From NCBI GenBank assembly GCA_026874595.1, contig CM049316.1:8446339-8510338 (forward strand): 64,000 bases of DNA, written 5' to 3'. Below, one piece after another: positions 24,959 to 34,559 of this stretch. Position 1 is the stretch's first letter; each line of letters starts with the position of its first letter. Source of the stretch: Sipunculus nudus (Eukaryota > Annelida > Sipuncula > Golfingiida > Sipunculidae). Position numbers and translations under genes: made by a program. The notes beneath the pieces were generated by a model that did no database searches, had not been told where the DNA came from, and saw only the letters and a program-made list of their open reading frames with translations.

Positions 24959-27080
24959 CTGCAACACACCATATATAATCATTTAGGGTCTGACATTTAT
25001 GCATGAACATATTGCAGTAAAACTGGACTTACAAGTGTTCTTCTCCAGAATGGCCTCTTGTTTTCTTCTGCATGACTTAGAAGAAATACACTGACTATCA
25101 CTGGTTCACACAATGCAGCACAGTCAAAGTCTCTAAAGGGTTGGTGGACCGTAATCAGGACACAAACCTTTACTGAGACTATTTGAGACTGAAAGTGACC
25201 CCGACCCTTACTCTCACAGGGCTGTATTAACCATGGGGAACTGCCCTGACTAAGGGGACCATGTCCACATAGTAAAACGGTCACTCTCTGCATGTTGAGT
25301 TTACCACAATATTGACATATGGCTTAATTAAAAACTTATTTTACTTGACCTTAATTTAAACTACTTTTCCTTAGAAAATTGGATATCATTTCAGAGTTCA
25401 CAAAATTGGATATCATTTCAGAGTTTACAGTTAAGAGTTGTATACAAGATATTCTTTAAATGATAACAAATCCCCACTTTCAAATAAAATTCAGGTTACA
25501 AATTCAGGTTACAAAATTGAACTTTTCTCAGCACTGACAAGAGATAGGTCGACCTAAATACTAAATACTGAAAATCTCACTTCTCAAAATGCACCCTAAA
25601 AGCTCACATATCACAGTAGCATCATATATGCATGAAAGTTTATTGCATCAGTTCATTGTGGTAATGGATCTTACTTGGCTGGAGGGGCAGAGCCAGATGT
25701 GGATGCAGTCACAGATGAACTGGGACGGATTGGGCTGGATGGTTCCCTGTGATCCATATTCTGTGCTGCGTCAGTGTCACCTTAAATTAAAACCAACATT
25801 GATGAACTGGGACGGATTGGGCTGGATGGTTCCCTGTGATCCATATTCTGTGCTGCGTCAGTGTCACCTTAAATTAAAACCAACATTTGCAGTTGGACCT
25901 CATTACTCTTGGAAGCAAATGAGTAACAATAAACCGTATTTTAATTACATATTTTTAAAAATATTAAAGTGTTTACTTAAGCCTCTAATACAGCATTTAT
26001 TTTGAAAAGGTTCAGTGTGTATGATACTCTTTTTATTTAATGGTCCATAAAATAATGGTCTATAAAATGAGTTTTACAGTACGTCCTTACATGCAACAAC
26101 CTGATGTTCACCAACAACTTCATTTTCTTGTGCACTCTCGTTCTCTCCATTCCCAGCTAAAGAAGCAGACTGAGACACACATTTATATAAAGTCGCCTGT
26201 TTCTTGCCACATTCTGAACCAGCAGACATACCTGGGGATAAGGTTCTCTCACTGTTGACTGATGTTGCCAGCGTACCTGCATCATATATTAAAAAAAAAT
26301 TATAGTTAGCCCATGAAAACTAAAAAAAAAATCATTTTAAACCCTGTTTTAACTTTAAAAAATGGATATAAATATTTTTATTGTTAAGGTACCTTGGTAC
26401 TCAATATTGTGTAAGGTACAAGGTACTTCTTCAACCTTGTTTAGTATTTTAATTATAAAACAGAATCAGTGGCTGAGTCGCAGTATGCAGCTGGACATGG
26501 TTTAAAGTTATTGAGAGTAATTTCATTGAATTTTTTATTATTTTATTAATATTTTTAAATTTCAGAGCAAGGGTAAGCCTGGCCATGTTGTTTTGCATAT
26601 ATGAGTGTCTACCTTCAAACTGGCACTTTTCTCCAGGTTCGCAAACGATCAGCCTGTCATCTTTTTCAAGACTGAGTAGGACTTCCTCTTCATCAACTTC
26701 AAGCCCATCTTTCTCTGTAAAGATCATGGTGGCAGCCTCTCCAAGGTCAATCTTTTTCCTTGCTAGAAATGAACTTACAAGAGAGATTTATATATATTGT
26801 GCAAGCTGTTAGTGATGAATGTTGAGGTTTCCCTCCCTACAAAACACCGGAAATGCCTTTGGTATTCTTAAAGTTTCACAGCAGAGGTATCTAAATTTTC
26901 ACAGCAGAGGTATGGTAAACCACTTATAATGAAACCACAAACAAATTTCCCAAACTGCAAGCAGGCCTTTCTAAATGATGTGACCACAGCACGATCAGTG
27001 GTGTACAAAGTGCCATAAATTTTCAAAGGCTTGCATTGGTACACAAATTTCTCATTTCTTGCTGACTTCTTGCTGATCAT
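24793..27080 (-). CDS. CIDE-N-like domain protein, five-exon gene model
   Basis: Five minus-strand exons join without a phase break from ATG (27080) to TAA (24793), 250 residues. Exons are 26936-27080, 26613-26762, 26091-26276, 25675-25780 and 24793-24958. Residues from about 17 to 98 resemble a CIDE-N domain: KPLKIYGTLYTTDRAVV, then TMIFTEKDGLEVDEEEVLLS and DDRLIVCEPGE, matching the DR and EEDGTxVDxEE-type signatures of the DFF/CIDE family. A Ser-, Thr- and Pro-rich linker follows. The last exon has PWRKPYRFPVKNLPQHLQEH, like a segment that follows CIDE-N-like domains in some animal proteins of unknown function. The donor of exon 1 is weak (G|GTTTCA). Exons 2-5 have good sites. In vertebrates CIDE-N mediates homotypic interaction in DNA-fragmentation factors, but the role here is unknown. 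Confidence 0.65.
25005..25190 (-). repeat. Dispersed repeat, copy A (pair at 44.29 kb)
   Basis: Matches 44287-44477 in the same orientation: GTAAAACTGG, TTCTCCAGAATGGCCT and CACAATGCAGCAC, then AGTCAAAGTCTCTAAAGGGT and ACCGTAAT. On the minus strand both copies can encode QPFRDFDC-like peptide. This copy lies in intron 4 of the CIDE-N-like gene. Class unknown. Confidence 0.75.
25675..25780 (-). CDS. CIDE-N-like gene exon 4
   Basis: Acceptor TTTAAG|GT and donor CCAA|GTAAGA. Encodes a Ser/Pro-rich stretch (REPSSPIRPSSSVTAST). Its acceptor and first two thirds are duplicated immediately upstream (see 25714-25887). Confidence 0.65.
25714..25887. repeat. 87-bp tandem duplication spanning a splice acceptor
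   Basis: 25714-25800 and 25801-25887 appear identical. Each copy contains the acceptor tract and the first 67 bp of exon 4 of the CIDE-N-like gene. The upstream acceptor leads to an in-frame stop within the second copy, so only the downstream acceptor gives an open product. Confidence 0.95.
26091..26276 (-). CDS. CIDE-N-like gene exon 3
   Basis: Acceptor GATGCAG|GT and donor GCAT|GTAAGG. It encodes a polar linker (TLSPGMSAGSECGKK, NGENESAQENEVVGEH). It is open through 61 codons in the frame set by exon 2. Confidence 0.7.
26613..26762 (-). CDS. CIDE-N-like gene exon 2
   Basis: Acceptor TTTCTAG|CA and donor GAAG|GTAGAC. Holds the acidic core TEKDGLEVDEEEVL and LIVCEPGEKC. Phase 1 at both ends. 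Confidence 0.75.
26936..27080 (-). CDS. CIDE-N-like gene exon 1
   Basis: Starts at ATG (27078-27080). It contains the first half of the domain with the conserved DR pair (TTDRAVVTSFRKA). The phase-1 donor at 26935 is non-consensus. Another upstream exon with a different start is possible. Confidence 0.5.
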
Positions 27081-27629
27081 GAGTCAAAAAAGTCTACTGG
27101 TACGTTACATCCATTGAAAGGTTCATTAGATATCCCTGACATAACGTTCCTTTAAGCAGGCCACACACTTTGCAAATTTTTCAGAGTTTTTTTCTATTTT
27201 TTTTTGTCCTTCTAACGGTCTCTTGGATGTTTCCCCTCAAATCACATTGCCCAACAATGGCTCAATGGCCTGAACTCCTTAATCTGCTCTGCATAATGCA
27301 GAGTGTGGTGGCCATAGGTTTGAGTTTCCTCTCAGGAAATTGTTCTTGGTACATACAATGAAACTCAACAATTGACTCACTGAGACACTGAATATCAGCA
27401 GTTGACAGCTCATATGCAAATACCGGTTCAATATGTCGGTAAACGTTATGTACATTTCCCATTTCAGTTCGCTTTTGGGGAATAGCCTAACCCACAAGCA
27501 TAGGGAATAACCTGACCAAAATTCAAACTTGGGCACAGTTTTGTTCAATTTTGAGCTTACTAAGCTGATCAGCAGGTTAATTTGGGTTTGTTCACTTTGT
27601 CTGTTGACTTATATTTGAAATCTTGTATT

Positions 27630-28879
27630 ATTGTATCCCCAGACAAAGTCCGGATACTATCGTTTCATGACGGTCCCGCCGCCGCCGCTGCCGCCGCAGA
27701 AAAACCTTGTGAGCGGGATAACTAAAAAAATGTTTCACTGATTTTTTTCAAACTTTACATATGTATAGATATAGGTAAGGGGACGAAGCCTATTTAAAAT
27801 GGGGTCATGACCTATGCTAGGAGAGTGACCTTGACCTTGAATAGGTCCATTTTTGCTGAAAATAACACAAATTCTTATCTCAAGTAAGCTTGCATGGACT
27901 GGTCCAAAAATCAAGATGTCCGAAGATCTTGGATAGCCTTGCGATATACCGGTAATTGGTGGCGCCACCTATTATCCTTTTCTTGTTTTTACGCCTTTTA
28001 ATACCCCCATAATTGCCACTTGACAGTACTGTAAGCATTATAAGTCAAAAACTAATGGACAGATTTCTTTCATATTATGCACATGTAGAGAGATGAGTTA
28101 TGGGATGAGGTCTATTTACATTTGGGTCATGACCTTTACCATGAGAGTGGCCTTGACTTTTAATGTGTCCATATTTGGTGAAAATCACACACCTCTTATG
28201 ATATCTCCAGTGTTGACAGCCATATGGATTTAAAACATGACTTATGTATGGCCCACCACTAAAGTAAGAACCCTATAGGTTCTAGGGTCATGAGGTCAAA
28301 GGTCAAGGTCACTGTACTTGCATCTTAAAAGATACTATGGATGCATTTTAAGCCGGGCTTCCATCTTGAATATAAAGCTCACTTGCCAATAGTGGATGAT
28401 CCATATCAATTTTGGGGTCAAAAGGTCAAAGGTCAAGGTCACAGGAGCTATCTGTCCAAAAATTAGTTTCTGGATGATAATTCCTGCTTTTATCGATGTA
28501 TGGATTTCAAACTTGACTTGTATATGACCCATTGGAAAAGCAAGACCCGAATTGATTTTTTGGTCATGAGGTCCAAGGTCAAGGTCACAGGACACATCTT
28601 AAAAAAAATTGTGGATGCATTTTTAGCCAAACAATTCATCTCAGATCTTTCATCTTGCACATATAGTTCACCTGCCAAGAGTGGAAGACCCCTATCAATT
28701 TTGAGGTCCCAAGGTCAAAGGTGAAGGTCACAGGAGCTATCTGTCCAAAAATTCATTTCCTGATGATTACTCAAGCTTTGAATGATATATGGGAATCAAA
28801 CTTGACTCGTATATGGCCCATCAATAAAACAAGATTCCTATTGATTTTGAGGTCAAAGGTCAAGGTCACAGGACAAACA
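27630..28879 (+). mobile_element. Helentron-like family 1, copy A (3' truncated)
   Basis: Begins ATTGTATCCCCAGAC, with the 5' subterminal inverted-repeat arm GTATCCCCAGAC at 27633-27644. It then has a CCGCCGCCGCTG run, GGTGGCGCCACC and the AGGTCAAAGGTCAAGGTCA-bearing tandem body. The 3' arm and hairpin are absent. At about 28880 the sequence passes into a LINE, so this copy is truncated by or fused to the LINE. Confidence 0.82.
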
Positions 28880-29640
28880 TCTTTATACAAGATGATCAAA
28901 CTGGATTTATACAGGGTAGATATATTGGCTAAATATAAATAAAATAACTATATTGGCGAAATATAAATAAAATAACTACAATAATAGATATTTTAAATCA
29001 AAGACATGAAAACGGATTTTTAATGGCTGTGGATTTTGCAAAAGCTTTTGATTATTTGGAACTGGACTATATTTACAATATATTAGATCTGATTAACTTT
29101 GACTCAAACACAATGGCCATGATCAAAACAATAAACAATGATACAAAAAGCTGTGTGATAAATAATGGTTGGACGTCACCTTTTTTCTCTGTGTCAAGGG
29201 GGTCGGGCAAGGCTGCCCACTTTCCCCTTATCTTTTTGTGCTTTGTACTGAAACCTTTGTCATTGCTATAAGAGTGGATCAAGACATTCGAGGTATAAAA
29301 CTTTTTGATTATGAAATAAAAATTTTATAGAATGCTGATGACACAACATTGCCAAATAAGGATTTTCATTATGTTATAAACTTTATTTATTTTACATGTA
29401 TTGTACAACAAGTTATAATAACTAATACGAGGCACTCTCCATGGCTCGGATGTTTGCGCTCGGTAGTTGGTACCAAATATACATAAACATTATGTATATT
29501 TGAAGATTTTAATAAAATATCATGAAAAAGATAAGGACAAAACTGTAGTTATGTCTTTAAAACCTAATGATCACAAAGATCATAAAAATATAGAGGATCT
29601 TGGAGTAAAAATACACCAACAAAGAAATTTTATTGCTTAA

Positions 29641-29906
29641 CCCTTTACTGTTTACATTTATTTTAGATTTCCGACAAATTCTGACAATACTTATATTTAC
29701 CCTAACAGCCATATCTTTTCAAGCCTTTTTTGTATCTTTATCAAATTTTCAACAGTTCCCACTAAGAGGGTTTGCTGAAGATTATTGAAAATCATTGAAA
29801 CTAAGAAATAATATGCAATATTTTTGTCCTGAAAGAATCTATACATATCATGGCATTCTAGTTGCCCATTTTGAGTGCTCTTTAGTGGCTTATAAAATGT
29901 AAAGGG
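29641..29906. mobile_element. piggyBac-like MITE with TTAA target duplication
   Basis: TTAA at 29637-29640 and 29907-29910 flanks a 266-bp insert. Its ends are CCCTTTAC and GTAAAGGG, with imperfect further similarity (ACATTTTA). TTAA targets and CCY-type ends are the hallmark of piggyBac-like elements. It splits the LINE between the IEDLGVKI block and the next block. Confidence 0.85.
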
Positions 29907-30670
29907 TTAAGAGTCACAGTAAGCCCATCATTAGATAATATGGTTAATATTTACTATAAAGACAACAAAAATATCCAACATTATTAAATTATGGAAGGAC
30001 AAAAAGCTAACAACGTTGGCCAGAATTACAATAATAAAAACGTGCCTTCTTCCACAATTAATATACAATTGTTCAGTACTACCTACACCACCTAATATTT
30101 TGAAAAAAAATTGAATCAAGTCTATTCAAATTTATTTTGGGAAATCGGAAAGATATATTCAAAAGAGAAGTTTTAATTGCACCAATAGAAAAAGGAGGCC
30201 TAAATATGGTCCATCTGGCTTCAAAAAATTCTGCATTAAAAATTCTGCATTAAAACTTGCATGGATAAAGAATTTAATGGAGAAAAATTCCAACCATATC
30301 CTTAAAAGATTTCTTTTGGAAATTTTGAAATTACCTTTAAATATAACACTTCACTCAGAGACATAAAAGATATTATAAAATATAAATTTTTTTTGGGAAG
30401 ATGTGACGAGACATTGGTGCATATTCAACCATAGTAACCCATGTAATGTCATTGATATATTATCTCAATGCATTTGGTACACCTCCCACATAAAATAGGT
30501 TAAAAAAAACACTATTTTACAGTAAGCTTTATGTAAATGGGGTAAAATTCATTTCAGATCTGTTGATTGTTAAAAACAAAATTGAATTTATAAATTGCAA
30601 AGAAGTTTGTGATAAATTTAAGATGAAAATTGACAGTCTAAATTACGCAAGCTTAGTGCAAGCTATACCC

Positions 30671-31662
30671 AAGGAGTTTACAGGGATGGAGTAACAACTG
30701 TCAGAAGCCCTGCCAGGTCACGAGTGTCAGTCGTGCGCTAATTGCAATTAAGACATGATAAGCGCATTAACTCTATTGTGCGCCTATTGTGCTGCGGTGT
30801 CAGGCGCAGCGGCGGCACCGCCTTTGATAAAGCGAGCCTGCTAGATGTTACTTCTGTGGTCCGCTGTAGATCGCTGAAGCGGAGAGCGATATATCCAGTA
30901 ACTGAGCAGTAAATCACTGGAATAACATTGACCGGAATTATGAATGTGCAGATGGTTTGTTTTGTCAAGAATTATGCGCAACATATATATCTAGAAAGGT
31001 CTCGTGTTGAGGAATCACTTGATCAATTCAAGGATAGATGCTCTACATCAACTTCTGCCGTGATTCATGACGGACGACTGGTCAGTGTAAACCTTACTTT
31101 CCCTGAATAACTTCGGAATTATAAAAAATCCATCAGTTCCCACACTTCTGACTTATATTAATAATTAGCCATGTATTATAGTATTCCGTCGATAAAAAAA
31201 AATTGACGCTTATGAAAGGATGACTTTCATTTTGATGGAGAACAGTGAGCCATCGCCCCCTCTGTCACTGACGGCGTTATTCCCTTATTATCGACCATAT
31301 TTACCGCAGCCAAGCTATAGCTCAGGCGTCATTAGCAACAATAGCTTCACACACGATTCCCACAAATATGAAAATATGTTGTTCAAACTTATGATTGTTT
31401 AAAATTTTATACTAAATACTACCAGAGATAAAATTTGGGAGAAACTTACTCATCCTTGTCACAATATTTATAAAAAAATACCGGTACTATAACGTGCTGT
31501 TCCTAAGTCACGCCAAAGGGGGGTCTCTTGCGCTGTATCAATTAGCGCCTGGCTTATCAGCGGCATCTCTTTTTGCTTTAGAGCAGCGAGTTTTATGACC
31601 CCCGTCAGCAACATCCGACACGGCCAGACTCTCACTTGATACTCCATCCCTGTAAACTCCTT
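30671..31662. mobile_element. 992-bp TIR element inside the LINE
   Basis: Left end AAGGAGTTTACAGGGATGGA then GTA; the right end is its inverted match (TACTCCATCCCTGTAAACTC then CTT). GCTATACC(C) precedes and GCTATACC(T) follows, giving a 7- to 9-bp target duplication depending on where the end is placed. The LINE reading frame resumes exactly after it (AIP then KKWKFIIALPNS). The interior is GC-richer with many GCGC palindromic motifs. No transposase is recognisable. Possibly hAT- or Mutator-type. Confidence 0.85.
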
Positions 31663-31963
31663 GCTATACCTAAGAAATGGAAGTTTATAATAGCATTGCC
31701 GAATAGTTATGAATTATCTGCTGATGGTATTATTGAAGATCGTGAGACATTAAGGTACATTAAAGAGGAACAAAATTTAAATACAATAAACAAGTCAGTG
31801 TAACTGTAGTTTCACCCTGTAAAATTATAAAAAAAAATGGAACGAGGATATGAACATGTTGACAGAAGAAAAGGTGAATGCTGGATTCTGCAATATATAT
31901 AACACAATATCAATGAAATTAAGAATGTTTCAGTTTAACATTATACACCACAAACTCACACTT

Positions 31964-32137
31964 AACCCTTTCGTTCACCGCTTAAATAACCCTTTCGTTC
32001 ACCGCTTAAATAACCCTTTCGTTCACCGCTTAAATAACCCTTTCGTTCACCGCTTAAATAACCCTTTCGTTCACTGCTTAAATCTTATATATAGTAATGT
32101 TCGTTCACCGCTTAAATCTTATATATAGTAATGTTCG
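31964..32137. repeat. 24-bp tandem array (5 units) plus 34-bp repeat
   Basis: AACCCTTTCGTTCACCGCTT then AAAT occurs five times (31964-32083), the fifth copy with a C to T change. CTTATATATAGTAATGTTCG then follows twice around one more TTCACCGCTTAAAT. The 24-bp unit keeps one frame open (NPFVHRLN repeated), which is a by-product of its length. Confidence 0.95.
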
Positions 32138-33196
32138 TAGCATGCATATCTCTATGAAAGTATGTCGAAAAGCAGGTGCCCAAACAACCGTGCCTGGGTA
32201 CCGTTGATTACGAACATTGGAACAAACTATACTATATACTTGGGTCAGAACTAAACCGCACTTTGCGCAATAGTATTGTGGTATTTTCTTCTTGATTATT
32301 TCAACCCAAAATATGTTGAAAAGAGGAATCATGCAGATGTGTCATCAGTTTAAAGGCTCACATATATATATATTGGGTCTTTGTGCTCTCTGGAATTAAA
32401 TTGGATAATTGATATGTGCTGTGTATAAGTTTTGCTTAACTTTTTGGGGGAACAAAAACTTAACATGTTCACACATATATATATATATATAACACATATA
32501 ACTTAGGTATGGGTCACACTTGAGGTCATTAAATAGTACATGTCCGCGCATGTAGTTACACAAAGAATTGTTGTCAGTTTATTTATAGTTAGAATGGTAT
32601 TACCCTGTCATATATTTTAATTTTAGTATAAAATTGCAATTGTGATTACATTTTGTATCCCAAAATTATTATTTCAAAAAGCGTTATAAAGTATGGTTGG
32701 TCACTATGACACGCCGATGCTGTCATGATTATAATTACCACTCAAAACAATCAGAGCTGTAGAAATATATAATATGACTTGTATGAATCAATTGTGCATT
32801 GCCTGCAGGCTGACTTGCTCGTCGGCTCGTATATACATTACTCAAACACATTACACTTTGCACTACCAAATTTAACTGTCGTTGGGCATGGCACAAGGAA
32901 TGCAGTTTTCAACGGTAAAAACCAGATTAGATTATACATAATAAAATGGCACCTGTACATGAGCATCTGCAATACAGTTTTTTTTTTTGCGTTTTGCATC
33001 CCTCTCCTACACTTACATGCAGGCGTTGACGCGTAATTGAATAAGGCATGGGTCGGTTCCCACTTTGCAGTGTCCAGCAGTATATATAGCGTGAACGGCC
33101 ACGCACTGAGGGCAACGCGATATACGACGGAACCCGAAGCAACAGAAACACTCAAAGGTACTGTGACATCTTATAGTAATGTTCGTAGCATGCATG
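32124..33196. repeat. 23-bp direct repeats ~1.05 kb apart
   Basis: ATAGTAATGTTCGTAGCATG then CAT occurs at 32124-32146 and 33173-33195, or within a base of these. The sequence between has no recognisable gene. The repeats could be ends of an unknown insertion or a recombination footprint. Confidence 0.7.
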
Positions 33197-33772
33197 AGTT
33201 TATAGCTATACCAAGCTATATGTGATATGTGTGTGTAGGTCAATTGTGGGGTGGGATTATTTGGCTCTATACAGGAGATCATGCATGTGTGTACGTCTCC
33301 TCCTTTAAGATTGATTCACCAAAGCAGAAATTAACGTTGCCTTTTTAGAGGGGGAGGGGGGGGGGGTCTATATATTGTGTTTAATTCAGTGGAGGAAATT
33401 TCTCTCTGATAAACACAGCATAAAGTCAGTAGTTGTAAATCAGTATGTTTTATAGCGATTTTGCACAAATTTTTATGGAGCATTTACGCTCTCTTTGATG
33501 TTTGTCCAGTAACAGGATTTTAAATATACCTCAAACAAAGTATAGGAACCATGGATGCAGGCACATCATACTGCAGATTATATTACAATATTATATAGTT
33601 TACTATTTTTAATACTGAGCATAAAAATGTAAACTTTTTAAAGTGTGATTTAATCACAGTATATACACATATATAAGTCCGGTCAAGAGCACTATCATAG
33701 TTCCATATGGCCACAAACTTGCAGGAACTGGTTTCATCTCCTCTGTTGGCATGCGGATAACTGACAAAAAAT

Positions 33773-33774
<2 letters not shown>

Positions 33775-33814
<40 letters not shown>
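33775..33814. repeat. (TA)n microsatellite
   Basis: About 20 AT units. Confidence 0.97.
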
Positions 33815-33818
<4 letters not shown>

Positions 33819-33829
33819 TTACATGTCTT

Positions 33830-34125
33830 TTACACAACTCCTAATCTTACACTATCTTACATCTTGTTTATACATATTAACTCCTATACATATTAACTCC
33901 TAATCGCATAACTCCTAATCGCATGTAAGATTCTTGTTGATACATATCAACCCTAATCGCATACAATCTTGCATCTTGTTTATACATGTAAGATTGTAAT
34001 CGCATACAATCTTACATCTTGTTTATACATATCAACTCCTAATCGCATACAGTCTTACATCTTGTTTATACATGTCTATCAATCTCATACTATCTTTCGT
34101 CTTGTTTATATTTGTTTACATCTTA
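33830..34125. repeat. Irregular minisatellite
   Basis: Units built from ATCTTGTTTATACATAT, CAACTCCTAATCGCATA and CAATCTTAC recur about five times with varying spacing. Confidence 0.85.
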
Positions 34126-34559
34126 ATATACATACACAAGTTAAATTATGTTCGTGTACAACTATACACAATTAATACACTTATCTATGATAACATACAT
34201 TAAGAAAGTACACAAATGTGAAACACATCTAGGCTAAGTATCATTCTTAAGTACATAATGTTTCATATTGTTATCATTCAAAATAATTCTGCTATTAAAC
34301 GATAAAATATAAATATGACCAATGATTGCAATAAATTTCTAAGTGAAAACATTCGGGGTGGTTATTTTCTGGGAGTCTATGATGGTAGAGCGAAGAGGGT
34401 ATCCCACTATATTCGGCGGGACGGATAATGGTTGTTTATCTCCCATAGGAAATTCAAGAAATCTACCTCGGTATATATTTATTTACTTGTAGGCATGGTA
34501 TATCTTTGGTTGATCACACATATTTACATTACTTTGTAACATAATAAACAGAAGGACTA

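Larger units (their letters stand above)
28880..31963 (+). pseudogene. L1/Tx1-like LINE ORF2 remnant
   Basis: The plus strand reads DDQTGFIQGRYIG, then MAVDFAKAFDYLELDYIYN, NGWTSPFFSVSRG and, in another frame, the RT catalytic box as NADD (29331-29342), where YADD is expected and the preceding codon is TAG. Later come DKTVVMSLKPND, KLTTLARITIIKTCLLP, KREVLIAPIEKGGLNMVHLA, LSQCIWYTSHIK and MKLRMFQFNIIHHKLTLN near the end. These are in the order of an L1/Tx1-type ORF2 from RT to the C-terminal region. Two DNA elements interrupt it (29641-29906 and 30671-31662), and a further anomalous piece sits at about 29350-29500. The endonuclease domain is absent. It is inactive. Confidence 0.88.

Noticed and set aside
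31964-32083. CRISPR-like array
   Set aside because: Units are contiguous with no unique spacers, and the genome is eukaryotic.
31850-32128. ORF with NPFVHRLN repeats as a repeat protein
   Set aside because: The 24-bp unit is a multiple of three so the frame stays open automatically. The upstream part is the LINE C-terminus and there is no start context.
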